This document shows positions 23,239 through 34,027 of a stretch of DNA of 64,000 nucleotides, in pieces (the stretch's first letter is position 1; each line of letters starts with the position of its first letter). The notes under the pieces are model-generated. The model saw nothing but the letters and a program-made list of their open reading frames with translations. It ran no database searches and was not told the DNA's origin. Source of the DNA: Zopfochytrium polystomum (Eukaryota; Chytridiomycota; Chytridiomycetes; Chytridiales; Chytridiaceae). The stretch covers positions 1 through 64,000 of the forward strand of contig JAIVFJ010000213.1 in the NCBI GenBank assembly GCA_025765615.1, in the 5' to 3' direction. Both the position numbers and the translations under genes were made by a program.

Positions 23239-24017
23239 CGAAAATAGGGAGTACGCTACTGCCATGAAGCAGAAGCAAGAGACGGCAAGAACGAAAGATG
23301 GGAGCAAATTAGGGAGGAGACACGGCGGGTGGGCGGGTGGGCGGATGGTCGGACTTAGCAGACGGACCGTGTTCGTAGAAGAATGGGAAAAGCGGGCAAC
23401 GCAACAACGCAAAGTAACTGGCGTGGAGTGGCGTGCGGATGGAGCTGCAGTCACTCCCACCAGAAAGAAGCAGCGATAACAAGAAAGAAAACAAAAAAGA
23501 ACAAGAAGGAAGAAGAAAAAGGAAGAACAAGATTGTGTTAGCGGAAAGAGGCGGGATGAACGGAGAAGAAAAAAAACAAGGAGGACACAAAGAGGGGAAG
23601 AAAAAAAAAAACAAAAAAAAAACAACAAAAAAGCAAGCAAAAAAAAGGAAACCACCTCACAGGTTGCACATGAAACCAACGCCTGCCAGGCGAGGCATTG
23701 AGACAGGAAATGGATTCGGTAGGTACAAAGAGCAGACAAGTTTGGCGAGGGAAAAAAGACGGGAGGGAGACGAGTAAGAATCTGGTCAACCATAATTGGA
23801 CGAACCGCTGACAGGAATTCAAACACATCGTGGGGGGTGGAATGAGAGGGAGCGGGTGATAAAGAAAAAATGTTCTGCCGGGAACAGAGGGAATGGTGGT
23901 GATAAAAAATGGAAAAAGAAAAAAAAAAGAGCAGATCAGGCCCCCGACGTCGGATGAAAAATGGAGGAATCTCTATTCGCGTTCGGTATTTTGAAACACA
24001 AGATAGGAGCCCTGCGT
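23082..24017. other. Intergenic region with poly-A tract
   Basis: Holds an A run at 23192-23224 and A-rich, purine-rich sequence from 23450 to 23660. It contains the promoter of the minus-strand secreted gene and the 3' region of PP1. Open frames here are low-complexity and do not look coding. Confidence 0.55.
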
Positions 24018-25339
24018 TTACATCACGTCCTTCTTCTTCTTGTTCGCTCCTTTTCGTGGAGGTGTTACCGGCCGGCCAGAGTTCATTCCCCCGTAAGCGT
24101 ACTTCTGCTTCTTCTCGGCGGGCTTCAAGATCTGATTATATACAAAGCAGAATGTTACACAACGTTCATAAAAACTGGATAGGGCTGTACCTGGAAAGAA
24201 CACATTAAAGTCTCGTCGACACTCATCATGGCTCCCGCGTTGTCAAACTCTCCACAGTAGTTCGGCGCTGAAAAGAGGGTAACAAGCTGGCGTTTTGCGA
24301 AAAACTCGTAGCCGTCCTCAACCACTTGGTGCGCCCGGCAAATCAGATCAAGATCGTGCTTTTGAAGGAACCGTGTGACAACATCGGTCCCGAAAGTGAA
24401 GCTAACACCCCTATCATTTTCACTCCATCCCGTAATCTCCTTGTCAGGGTCGGACCAAAGTAAATCACATAAGAGGCCTAGTGGAATATTAGATGGAATA
24501 TTAGAAAGATACTATCCGACAGAACAGAAAGGCCAGCCGCACCAGTGTCTGGGACGTCAGTCGGTCGCATAACCCGCCTAATTTGCTCCATTGATTGAAG
24601 GTCGGGCGACAGTCCACCGTGCATCGTAAAGATCTTTTCATCGATGATCGCGGCGATGGGCAGGCAGTTGAAGCAATCCGTGAAGGTCTTCCATAATTTT
24701 ATGTTGTACCTTCGCTTGCCTGGAACATTGACGAAGATAGTGCGAGCAACTGTTTTAGACAAAGAAGGAAGTGGGGTAGTCTTACATTCATCATAGAATC
24801 CGTAAATACGATTGATACTGGCGCACTCGTGGTTTCCGCGAAGAATAAAGAAGTTTTCGGGGTATTTGATTTTGTATGCCAAGAGAAGGCAGATCGTCTC
24901 CAAGGATTGCTTCCCTCTGTCGACGTAATCGCCCAGGAAAAGATAGTTGGCATCAGGGGGAAAGCCTCCGTACTCGAACAGACGTAGAAGATCATAGTAC
25001 TGGCCGTGAATGTCCCCTGCAGCCAGCACACGGACGATTAGAATAGTCTTATCACAAAAATCACACAAGGTACCGCAGATCTTGATAGGCGCCTCGAGCT
25101 CCAGCAAAATTGGCTGGTTTATGAAGATCTCCCTCGACTTTGTGCACAGATATCTGATTTCGTGCTCAGCAAGCATCACTTGCTTGCCAGGACGACTGCC
25201 ACGAACTTTCGGGGAAAAGGGTGCATCAGGTGATGTCTTGTCTTCACATCAGGGGAGATTGCGAACAACCAACCCAATCCTCACCTTCCAGTAGCCTTTC
25301 GATTACCGAATCGACATCTACCTCCTGGTTATCAGCCAT
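24018..25339 (-). CDS. Serine/threonine protein phosphatase PP1 catalytic subunit
   Basis: Begins [19 protein letters not shown] (25339) and is interrupted by six short introns. All phosphatase signatures are present: [18 protein letters not shown] (metal ligands), [27 protein letters not shown] (GNHE, with the family-typical [10 protein letters not shown]), [28 protein letters not shown] and [16 protein letters not shown]. The C-terminus is Lys-rich with RPVTPPR, the conserved Thr that cyclin-dependent kinase phosphorylates to inhibit PP1. It acts with many regulatory partners in mitosis, glycogen metabolism and transcription. The gene looks intact and lies head-to-head with the pyruvate-kinase gene. 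Confidence 0.97.
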
Positions 25340-26562
25340 CGTGGGGAAAGGAGATCCGGTAACAAAAGAAGATTGGGTGGAGGACGATCTGTGAGGAGTA
25401 GTGTAGCTTGAATCAGCAAGGAGGCATCACTATGGGAAGGCCAAGCGCGGTGAAGTGGGGCTGCGTTGGGACGAAGGAGAGTGGGGGAGTGAACACTGAT
25501 TGTCCAGGGGCGCGACTGAATAGCGGCATGGGGTGAACGAGGGGCTGGATCCAGCGATTCGTGGGGTCGCGCCAAGCCCGGACACTTCCGGATGGCGAAC
25601 CATCAGCAGAAGGGACTGAAGGCGACAAGACTCCTCCTTGAGTTGGCTGCTGCTGCTGTTGCTGAGCCAGGGACGAAAAAGGTGGTGGCGGGTGATGCGA
25701 GGGCGGTCGGCGATTGCGAGACTGCGAGTGAGGTGAAGGAGGGAGGGAGGGGAGGGTCACGACCACCCTTGCCGTGGTGTTGGTCGCCGTCGTCGTCGTC
25801 GTCGTCGTCATCCACGCCCCCTCCCTTGCCCTCTATCTCTCGCTATCACTCTCCGCCCTATTCCCACCCACCCGCTCTGTCTCTGTCCCTCTCCACCGTG
25901 CCCCACCTTCTTTTTGTTCGCACACACTCCGAGACCTTTCTCGCAGATTTTTTTCTTTTCTTCCTTTTCCCTCGCAATAATTGAACGATTTCCAACTTTG
26001 TGTTTTTTTTCTGTTTCTTTTGCTTGCCTTGTATCGCGAGAGGGACCACCGGATTACTACATATCACGCTGCACTTCATAGCGAGCACGCCGCTCTCGAT
26101 GGTGTGTGAACCGTAACAAGCGAGGAGGACCCCTCCCGTCGTGACAGCTTCAACTAGCCATGCTTGCAACCCGCCCTCTCAGCAACAAGCCGCGTCCGTA
26201 CTGGTTATTGGGACGAGAGGGGCAAAGGAGTTTCTGCAAAAAGCCCTCCTCCTCCTATTGTCACTACCCCTCGTCCAGTATGCCCCTCGTTCCACGCCAA
26301 GTCTCTCGCACGAGGTAAAGTGAGCAGAATACTCTGAAGAGTGCTCGTTGCAGGGCTGTATTAGTTTGCAGAACGACCATGTCACACGCGCGATCCGGGG
26401 CGATCGATTATGGGCAAAAAAGCGAACAAAAAGAAGCTTGTCGATGGCGATGGAGAGGGCGCGCAGACAGACAGGCAGACAGACCCTTCTAAGCCCAAAC
26501 ATATCGCCAGCAGCGAAGACCAAGGGACTGAGCAGGGGGGGCATCATCACACACGCACCGCC
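25340..26562. other. Divergent promoter region PP1 / pyruvate kinase
   Basis: About 1.2 kb between the start of PP1 (minus) and the first exon candidate of the kinase (plus). It has GTC/CGT repeats (25785-25810), pyrimidine-rich runs and no recognisable gene. Confidence 0.5.
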
Positions 26563-27100
26563 ATGAAGAACATCTTCTCGTCGCTTCGCCGCCCGTCCGC
26601 CGCATCCTCGTCCTCCCTTTCGTCTGCCACGACGGCTGCTGCCACTGCCGCGGATCCTTCGCCCGAACGCGCGACCCCCCCACGCTTCTCCGCTGCTTTC
26701 GCCCTCGCCCTCCCGCTCCGCCGCCACCCACGACTCGGACACGGAACAGACCTCTTCTTCTGCCCAATCCAAACCAGCCACGCCGTCGAAGCGCAAGTTC
26801 TTCTTCCGATCGTCCACCTCAAAGTCTTCGACGGCCGCATCCCGCTCCGGCTCCCCGACTCCCTCGGTCTCGTCTACCGCCCCGCGAACTCCAGTACCGG
26901 ACCCTTCCTCAGTCGAATCGCAGCCCGCGCAGCAGTCTCCACCTCACCTTGAGCTTCCCCCAGCTGCCCCCGCCATCGTCTTGGAGTTTTCCACCGACTC
27001 GGCCCCGCAAACGCCTGTTCTCACGAAGCCCGAGGATCCTGAGCCTGCACCTTTGCTGACTGCAGTACCCGCCGAGGAAACCACACCCCCACCCCCAACC
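26563..27100 (+). other. Possible disordered N-terminal extension of the pyruvate kinase
   Basis: Upstream of the kinase ATG at 27101 the same frame stays open and encodes Ser/Pro/Thr-rich sequence (SPSPSRSAATHDSDTEQTSS, SKRKFFFRSSTSKSSTAA, TPVLTKPEDPEP). An ATG at 26563 opens an adjacent frame (MKNIFSSLRRPSAASSSS) that would join it if one base were removed from the C7 run at 26675-26681. Either the kinase has a roughly 175-residue disordered leader and the C run holds a sequence error, or translation starts at 27101 and this is leader RNA. Confidence 0.4.
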
Positions 27101-29287
27101 ATGTCGCTGCGCAAGATTCACCCGTCGCACATGCACGGTAATTGCAACTAAGGCTGCGCGTTGATAAGAAAAGTAACACAGACCGAACACAGGCACGGCT
27201 GACGTGCTTCGCACGAAAGTCGTATGCACTATTGGACCTGGTATTTCCCTTTAATTTTCAGCCGTTTTTCCTCCTTGGTACAGATTTTGACCCAGCAACT
27301 TTGATCCAGCAACTTCTGGCTACGACAATCTCGGACGGCTCGTTGAAAGCGGCATGAATGTTTGCCGCCTTAACCTCAGCCACTGCACCCACGACTTCGC
27401 CGCACAGGTTATTCGCGATCTTCGCAAGTACATTGATGATACGAACCACACCGCCGAAGTAGCTGTTTGGATCGACATTAACGGGCCGAAAGTTCGGTAA
27501 GGAGTCTTGAACCGTGGCGATTCCTTGTTGACCCGCCCCACGTCGTGCCACAGAACTGGTCGCCTTCAAGAGCCTACAGTTTTCTTGAAGGCTGGCGATG
27601 ACTTCCAGTTTGTCAACGACGATTCGATTATCGGGGACAACACTCGGGTTTGTGAATATTCCTTCTACTTGTGCGCCGGAAGGTTACGTATTGGAAGGGT
27701 TTACGGTTTTCTTTCCAGGTGTCAACGACGTACACCAAAGAACTCGTGAAGGTCGGGGATAAGATGTACGTTGACGACGGACTCTTGTCATTTACTGTGT
27801 TGGAACGGCTGGACGGTGCGATCCGGTGCCGCATTGAGAACTCAGGTGACTGAAGCAAAATGTTCGCGGCACCGATTCATTGCTGACTCTCATCCTGCTT
27901 TCCAGGGTATCTTGGCGAGAACAAGGTACATTCAGATCCTTGCGTAATCGGAACCCACACTAATTACCTGTGCAGGGAATCAACTTCCCCAGCTACGTCA
28001 TCGACGAGCTTCCCGCCATTTCAGCAAAGGACGAGGCAGACATCCAGTTCGCCCTCAGCCAGGATGTCGATTTTGTCTCCGTCTCCTGCATCCGGGATGT
28101 CGAAGACGTGGAGGAGGCTCGTTTGCTTCTCGGGAACAGCAAGGTCAGACTTTTGGCGAAGATTGAGAATGCGCATGGAATGGACAACTTTGAGAGCATC
28201 CTGAAGCTGGCGGACGGAGTTGTCATCGACCGCGGTTACCTCGGAGCCGAGATCGATATTGAAGAAGTGACAATGGTGCAAAAGAGAATGATCGCTAGGG
28301 TACGTTCGGCAGCTAATCTAATCCGACGATAAGAAACCTCACCATTCGGTCAGGCAAACGTCGTGGGGAAAACTGTCCTGATCGCCAATCAGATGCTGGA
28401 GTCCATGAAGGACCACCCTCGCCCCACCCGCTCTGAGGCAGCCGGTCAGTCCAAACTGTGTGATTGATTTCGATCTTGGATGGACATTAAATTTCTTTCG
28501 CGCAGACGTCGCGAACGCTGTTATGGACGGTGCCGATGGCCTGATATTGTCCGCCGAAACTGCCGTTGGATCGTATGTCTTTGAAACTCTCGACACTATG
28601 AGACGCGTCGCCTTCACTGCCGAGCTTAATACCAACTATGCAGAGTTTCAGGTTCGGGCACCTTTTCCTCCAAGCCTATTTGTGGTTGGGTCGACTGTAT
28701 TTTGAACTCTGCTTTTTGTCGGATTAGACGAAAATGAACCGCAGCATTCCTAAACCAATCGGTGTGTCGGAGGCGATTGCTTCGTCTGCAGTTCTCGCGG
28801 CGAGACAAGTTAATGCGACGATCATTGTCTGCTTCACGGTAAGTTCGTTAGGCGATTGCTCTATTTAATCGTGCTCTTACGATCTTTATGCCTACCTTAG
28901 GAATACGGAGGTACCGCTCGGTTGGTTGCCAAGTATCGACCACAGATTCCTGTTCTCGCCGCCACGATGGTAAAGCAGACTGCACGCCAAATGTCAATTA
29001 CTTTTGGACTCGTCGCGTACCACCACACTGGTCATCCTGACGACGTTATCAAGGAAACCATCAGTGAGTTTTTTGTAGTCCTCACCGCATTGCTCCCCGA
29101 AAGTGGCAGTGTGATGAGACACGTTTGAACCTTTGTTTTTTTTTTCCCCCCTTTGGCAGAGTACGCCGTTTCCCTGGGTCTATGCAGTCCGGGCGAGATC
29201 GCCGTCATGACGTCGGGGCAGGCGGTCGGCTTCCTGGAAGGCACCACCACGAAAATGCAGCTGTACACTATTCCTTCGTTCGACTGA
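27101..29287 (+). CDS. Diverged pyruvate kinase homologue
   Basis: A gene of about ten exons from [13 protein letters not shown] to IPSFD. The kinase order is complete: [78 protein letters not shown], the RGxLG loop, [28 protein letters not shown], and a C-terminal domain ([20 protein letters not shown]). Key positions differ from active enzymes (human PKM numbering): Asp296 of RGDLG, a metal ligand, is Tyr (RGYLG; TAC at about 28235); Thr328 is Asn (IANQMLESM); Thr114 is Ile (DINGPKVR). Arg73, Asn75, Lys270 and Glu272 are kept. The fold should be normal, but ordinary phosphoenolpyruvate-to-pyruvate activity is doubtful. The exon structure is intact, so it is a gene under constraint rather than a wreck. 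Confidence 0.88.
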
Positions 29288-29974
29288 ACTGCGGGGACGA
29301 CGTCGAAATCGTCAAATGGCAGCTAATTTCTTGGGGGTGGAGAAAACAGGACCCACAGACTTGTGCACTTTGCCTGATCTTCGATCTCTTTTTGGTAGGC
29401 CGCCTTTTCTTTTCTTTTTTTTTCATGGTTGTCAAAGGACAAGGGACTTGTATCTCCTTAGGTTTGCTTTCTTTCGTTTCTTTCGTTCTTTTTTTTTTTT
29501 TTTTTTTTTGTCTCATATGGGAGACAGACGCATGGCCTGAGAAAAAAAGAAAAAAAAAAGTTGTGGCCCACGAATTGGGTTGTGATCGAGTTACGTGAAT
29601 TCTTGGGTGTGTGCATCGCTGGCCGGAACCAAAGCGCGAACAACCAGACAGAGAGAAGGACGAACAAAAACCAAAAGAAAAAAAAAAAAAAAAAAAAAAA
29701 AAAAAACGATGTACCCGGCTCCGGCTGCGCCCCGAAAGAGACGCCGAGCCGAACGGTCGACACAATGAAGCCCAGACTGTTCAGGATGAGGCCAAGGCCA
29801 AGGCGGTGGGTGGGGTGGGTGCAACATGTGTAGTTGGATGACCAGCCGACCACCTGTGCTTCTGTTTGATCCAAAACCAAACCCCTATGATCATCGGGAC
29901 AAACCATAACCCGCCTTTTCCCCGTTTGACGCACCTTTTGCAGGCAGCAGACTACATGCCGCGACAAGCCAAAT
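29288..29974. other. Intergenic region with poly-T and poly-A tracts
   Basis: T run 29489-29509 and A run 29678-29706. No gene is seen. Frames running through the tracts encode only Phe or Lys homopolymers. Confidence 0.6.
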
Positions 29975-30445
29975 TTAAGTGGACCTCGACCTCGCCGATG
30001 CTTCGACCTGGTAAAGCCGCATCGCGTCCTCCTCAGCCTGGCGCCGTCGGGCGGCCGAAACGTGATACGGCACAAGATCTCGTGCGCGACGACCGTCAAA
30101 ATTGACGCCCGCGCACTCGACCCGGTCCATGCGCGCCAGCAGCGGGGCCTGGCCCTTTGCGACCAGCCTCGCCGCCGCCGACGAGGCGGCGGCGTCGCGC
30201 GGCAGCGCGGCCGCGTGGCGCGGGACCGGCACGACGGCCATGAAGGAGCGCCCCGGCGGCGCGTCGCTGCCGCCGCCGCCGGCTGCTGGCCGCCAGTTCA
30301 TCGCCACGACGTCCTTCTTCACGCGCGCGACGACGTGGGAGGTGACGCGCCGCGACGGACCGCGGCGGCGGCGGCGGCGGCGGCGCGTCTCTTGCAGCGG
30401 CGGGGGCGGTTCGTTCGAGGTGTGCGACGGTTTCGGCGAGGACAA
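29975..30445 (-). CDS. Hypothetical Ala/Arg-rich protein, possibly one exon of a longer gene
   Basis: An open minus-strand frame in very GC-rich DNA. It includes PGRSFMAVVPVPRHAAALP, GQAPLLARMDRVECAGVNFDG and ends with AEEDAMRLYQVEASARSRST. The C-terminal half reads like natural protein; the N-terminal half is an Arg run and Pro-rich. I do not recognise the family. Further minus-strand frames up to about 30870 may be its 5' exons. GC-rich composition alone can keep several frames open, so this call is weak. Confidence 0.3.
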   Translation of the reverse strand: MSSPKPSHTSNEPPPPLQETRRRRRRRRGPSRRVTSHVVARVKKDVVAMNWRPAAGGGGSDAPPGRSFMAVVPVPRHAAALPRDAAASSAAARLVAKGQAPLLARMDRVECAGVNFDGRRARDLVPYHVSAARRRQAEEDAMRLYQVEASARSRST

Positions 30446-30881
30446 ACTCAGCGAGGGCGACGTGCGGGAGACGTCCCTCGCCGTCTTCGTCGAACGGCGA
30501 CTTCGACGAGGAGCTCTTCGCCTGGCGCGACGCGATGCGATGGCGATGCGGAACGACCAGTTGAGGCGGTTGTGGTCCTTTGATGGCGCGACCGCCGGAG
30601 CTCAGTTGGGAACGGAAGTGGGGCAGCGAGTCGCGCGGGAAGAAACGGGTCGGGGTGGTCGCAGGAGAGGGAGGCGGATGCGGAGCTGCGGTGTCTCGGG
30701 TCCGCTTGGTTCGGGCCGAGGGCGGCGGTCGAGAAGCGGTAGAAGACGGTGGTGGAGGTGGGGTGGTGAATGGTGCTGATGAGGTTGACGCGAGGGGGCC
30801 GGGGGTGTGGAAGGTGAAAGAAAACGAGGCGTGGACGACCTCGTTGGGTTCCTATGGAATAGGGGCAAAGACCCACGAAAG

Positions 30882-31127
30882 TTAAAGCGGTGGGGCAAAA
30901 ACCAAGCGTTGAACGCTAATTACAAAGTGAACATCCTTCACCACCACGATCTGCGGAACCTCGAAAAGCGGGAAGCGAAAAGTCCGCAGCGCCGCGCCGT
31001 GGACTTGCACGCCGGGTATCATTTTCAGCAACGACGATTTTCTCGACTCCCCGACGACGGTCCCCGAACACGCAGACTCCAGCCCGAGGGCGACGACGCG
31101 CGTTCCGCACCCGGAGGATGCCTTCAA
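30882..31127 (-). CDS. Hypothetical small protein or exon
   Basis: A minus-strand frame with SGCGTRVVALGLESACSGTV, then FRFPLFEVPQIVVVKDVHFV and VQRLVFAPPL. The sequence looks protein-like, with hydrophobic-alternating strands, but has no known motif. It could be an upstream exon of the hypothetical gene at 29975-30445. Coding status is uncertain. Confidence 0.25.
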   Translation of the reverse strand: MKASSGCGTRVVALGLESACSGTVVGESRKSSLLKMIPGVQVHGAALRTFRFPLFEVPQIVVVKDVHFVISVQRLVFAPPL

Positions 31128-31721
31128 CCGACCAGGATCCGAGGCAGTTGGTTCCTCGAATCAGCGGGCCGGCACCGCATCGCCGCCGCTGGCGGCGAGG
31201 CCGGCCGCTGGGAGGAAAGCCAGCTGGACGGGATCCATCCAGCACTCAGTTGCGCTCCACTCTGCAGCCTAACATGTTGATATAGTTATGTGGGCCTAGG
31301 CCCTGCCACCCAGTTTTCGTGGCTGCCGTCGCTATCGGCCAAAGCGGGAAGCCCAGAGAGGAAGCAAGATCCGGGCCACCAGTAGCCACTGTCTTTCGCG
31401 TCTTCTGGGGCCACTCAGACTTCTTTCGCCTTTCTTTCCGTACCACTGGAAGACGTCCCTCTCAAGACCATCAGTTAAGAGGGTTACCTTCATATTCATT
31501 GTAAGGTTTGACTGTCCTCATTATTATTCCTGCTAAATGTCGAGGCCCAAAGTTCAAGAACACTCCCCGTAAACGATACGACGAACCACAGCGCCAGGCA
31601 GGCCGACCCAAAGAATCCAGAAAAAAGTGTCGGTTATGATGTCCATTCATAGCTGAATGTAAGCGACAGTAATCTTATTTCATGGTACACTCGATCATGT
31701 GTCGGTCCGCCACAAGCTTTG
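31128..31721. other. Intergenic stretch
   Basis: No gene or repeat recognised. Confidence 0.4.
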
Positions 31722-33310
31722 TTATCGCAGCATGGGCTCCAGCCGCTGGAATCCTTTCCACAGCCGCAACCGATTCCGCATCGACAAGGATCCCATGGCC
31801 CCGCGGTAGAATCTCAGCATCGGAAACCCGCGGCGCAGCATGATCAGTCCGCCCTCCTTGCTTTCCGTGTCTGACGGTGCTTCGAACCACGTCATTGCTG
31901 CGTCCTGCGCCAAAGGTATCTCGCCAAGGACTGGCGAGCGGACGGGTAATATCCATCGCAAGTCGCCGTCGGGGTCCTCGGCGCGGAGCTGGAGCGCGCG
32001 GTCGATGAGCGGGATGATGCGGTCGGCTGTTTGTTGTGTTGAGCACAGCGCCAGCGGCACTGTGGTGGTGAGCGTGTCCAGATCCAAGCAGGCGAATATT
32101 GCTTGCAAGTCCCTGTCCTCAAGCAGCCACAAAGCCGTGGGGAGCGCGGAGCTCTTTGCGGTGGAGGGTCGAAGCTGTGTGGAGCGCTGATTTTCGGGAA
32201 ACGAAGGCCATCTGGATCGAACAAAGAGTGAAGAAATTAAGCCGAACACAAAAGGGTGATTCCCACTCACAAGTCAGGACGGCACAAGACCCACAGGCGA
32301 TGATCAAAAACCAACGGCTTCAAAAGGTCATGCTTTCGACGGCCCCGCGAAATGGCCGCATTCGTGTGGCGAAGGTTTAACCGTGCATTTTTGAGTTGAT
32401 CAAGCTCTCCTTGGCATTGCTCGAGACCGCCGTAGTCCCACTCCTTCAGTATATTGAAGGGTTCAGCTTCCGTGTAGGCCGAATAGTACCTGCCGGGAGG
32501 CCATTTTTGCACTGCGTCGTACAACAGCCAAGCGAAATTGCCAAGTTGCGCCTCTTGGTGGTGGTTGCCGACACCCTCGTTGGGCGGATCGCCGCCCAAC
32601 CACTCAGCAAACAAGCGCGCGACGCCTTCGTGTGCAAAAAGGATGTCTGCGCCCTCTCGAATGTAAATATCGCGTTCTAAAAAAAGGGGGTCCCGTCCGT
32701 CGGTTGGGTAAATCCAATCAAAGGCATTCAGTCCGAGGCGGGATCCCGCCAAGACCGCCGTAAAGTCGCTCGGAATGTCATATTCGTGACAGCCCGCGCG
32801 GCAGAGGTTGTTGCTCCAGAGCTCCTGAGGATTAGCGTCCCAGGGTGGTTCCACTTGACCAAACAGGAGGACAGTCCTCGTCAGCTTCCATTCAAACAGT
32901 TTCGCTTCGGCGCCAGGGAATAACGCCCGAAACAAGTCCTTCACGCGGAGCCAGCTCGTGGTGACCCCGAGGGAGTCGCTCCGGTCGCTGTGCGATTCGA
33001 CGGAATTCAGCGCATCGAGAATGATTGAGAAGAGCTCGTCCTCTGTGAGAGCACCGCCACCCGCACCGGCGGCAGTGGGGACGGCGGCCGCGACGTCGAC
33101 GGCGGCTTCTGCGGCAGCGGCCGCAGCGAGATCGCGGGCCAGATCTCGCTTCTCCCTGCAGAAGCTCGCGTGGTCAAAGCAGGGCGATCGGGAGCGATCA
33201 GGAGAGGCAGCGGCGTTGGCGGCGGTGCGGTTGTGGCCGTGGCTGCCGTCGTGATTGTCTTGGGCGGGGAGCCCAGAGAGGACGCAAGAGCCGAGGGGCG
33301 TGTCGCCCAT
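31722..33310 (-). CDS. Unknown two-exon protein (family shared with 11950-12395)
   Basis: Exon 1 33310-32271 and exon 2 32211-31722 join over a 59-bp intron (donor GTGAGT, acceptor CAG). The start MGDTPLGSC is the first in-frame ATG. The N-terminal third is Ala-rich and likely disordered; the rest is rich in Trp and aromatic residues (VTTSWLRVKDLFRALFPG, LNAFDWIYPTDGRDPLFLER, EWLGGDPPNEGV, ILKEWDYGGLEQCQGELDQL). Exon 2 holds the block shared with the fragment at 11950 (CLDLDTLTTTVPL, IIPLIDRALQLRA, ILPVRSPVLGE, MLRRGFPMLRFYRGAMGSL). No membrane segment or enzyme motif is seen. About 510 residues. The existence of a broken copy 20 kb away suggests a multicopy family. Function unknown. Confidence 0.65.
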
Positions 33311-33920
33311 GGAGGTGCGGGCTGGGATCGCCTGGCGTGTACTTTTCTGGCCGTCGTCTGTGCCACGCGACTCGAAGTGTCTGTCCTTCCATGGCACAGA
33401 GTAATGGCAGTTTTGAGGGGACAAGTTGTGTCGACGAAGATCGCGAACGCTTGCTACGCCGACTTTTATGGAAACTGTAAATATCGTCCACCCACAAGGA
33501 TTACTGTCGCCGACGATCCCACTGCTGCTGCTGTTGCTGCTCGCTAAGGCCGTGCTGTTGCGAAGAAATAATGCACAAGCACCTTTTTGCCAATTTCTTT
33601 CACTTCTTTTTTTTTTTCCGTCCTATTCTCCGACGTCCTTTATAAGCAGTTCGTGTTTATGCTCAGTGATCATGGGGAGCTGGTGGCGGGGCAGAAGGAG
33701 CGTTATGCTTGCGACGTAAAGAGGCGGCGGGCGGCTTTGCTCGTTTCAATGGCACAGAATCGCTCGTCTTCTCCTTGCCGAACACTGCGCCACGCTGTCC
33801 CTCGACTTGGAATTTTCCAGTTGAAGCTTGAGCAAGATGGGCAAAGTCTTCATGCATGGCCTGGGCAAAGTTTTTTTTTGTTTTCTCCAATGAAAATCAC
33901 TAGCACAAACACTCCCTGAA
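33311..33920. other. Intergenic stretch
   Basis: Contains the promoter of the minus-strand unknown gene. No gene is recognised. Confidence 0.4.
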
Positions 33921-34003
33921 GCCCCTGTCGTCCAATGGATAGGACATCACCATTCCCATCGGAAAATCTCGGTGAAGATCGGCGTTCAAATCGTCGGAGG
34001 GGC
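33921..34003 (+). tRNA. Candidate intron-containing tRNA (anticodon unresolved)
   Basis: Folds by eye as a tRNA: acceptor GCCCCTG with GAGGGGC (one mismatch at the last pair), D arm GTCC-AATGGATA-GGAC, anticodon stem TCACC/GGTGA enclosing 19 bases (7-nt loop plus a 12-nt intron), variable loop AGAT, and T arm CGGCG-TTCAAAT-CGTCG. A run of ten T at 34018-34027 supplies a Pol III terminator. The anticodon is in ATTCCCATC, where TCC or CCC would be read depending on loop register; neither places a purine cleanly at position 37 with perfect stems. It could be a degenerate copy. Confidence 0.5.
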
Positions 34004-34017
34004 GGGTGCAAGCCTTC

Positions 34018-34027
34018 TTTTTTTTTT
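34018..34027 (+). terminator. T-run, likely RNA polymerase III terminator
   Basis: Ten T residues begin 15 bases after the tRNA-like sequence, the usual position and form of a Pol III terminator. Confidence 0.5.

Noticed and set aside
23240..23826. Possible membrane protein on the minus strand (Phe/Leu/Ser-rich frames)
   Set aside because: The hydrophobicity comes from T-rich, low-complexity DNA. Frames are not conserved-looking and have no consistent start or exon structure.
25413..25811. Minus-strand Thr/Pro/Gln-rich frame upstream of PP1
   Set aside because: It could be a separate gene or an upstream exon, but the PP1 start at 25339 is complete without it and the frame is simple-sequence.
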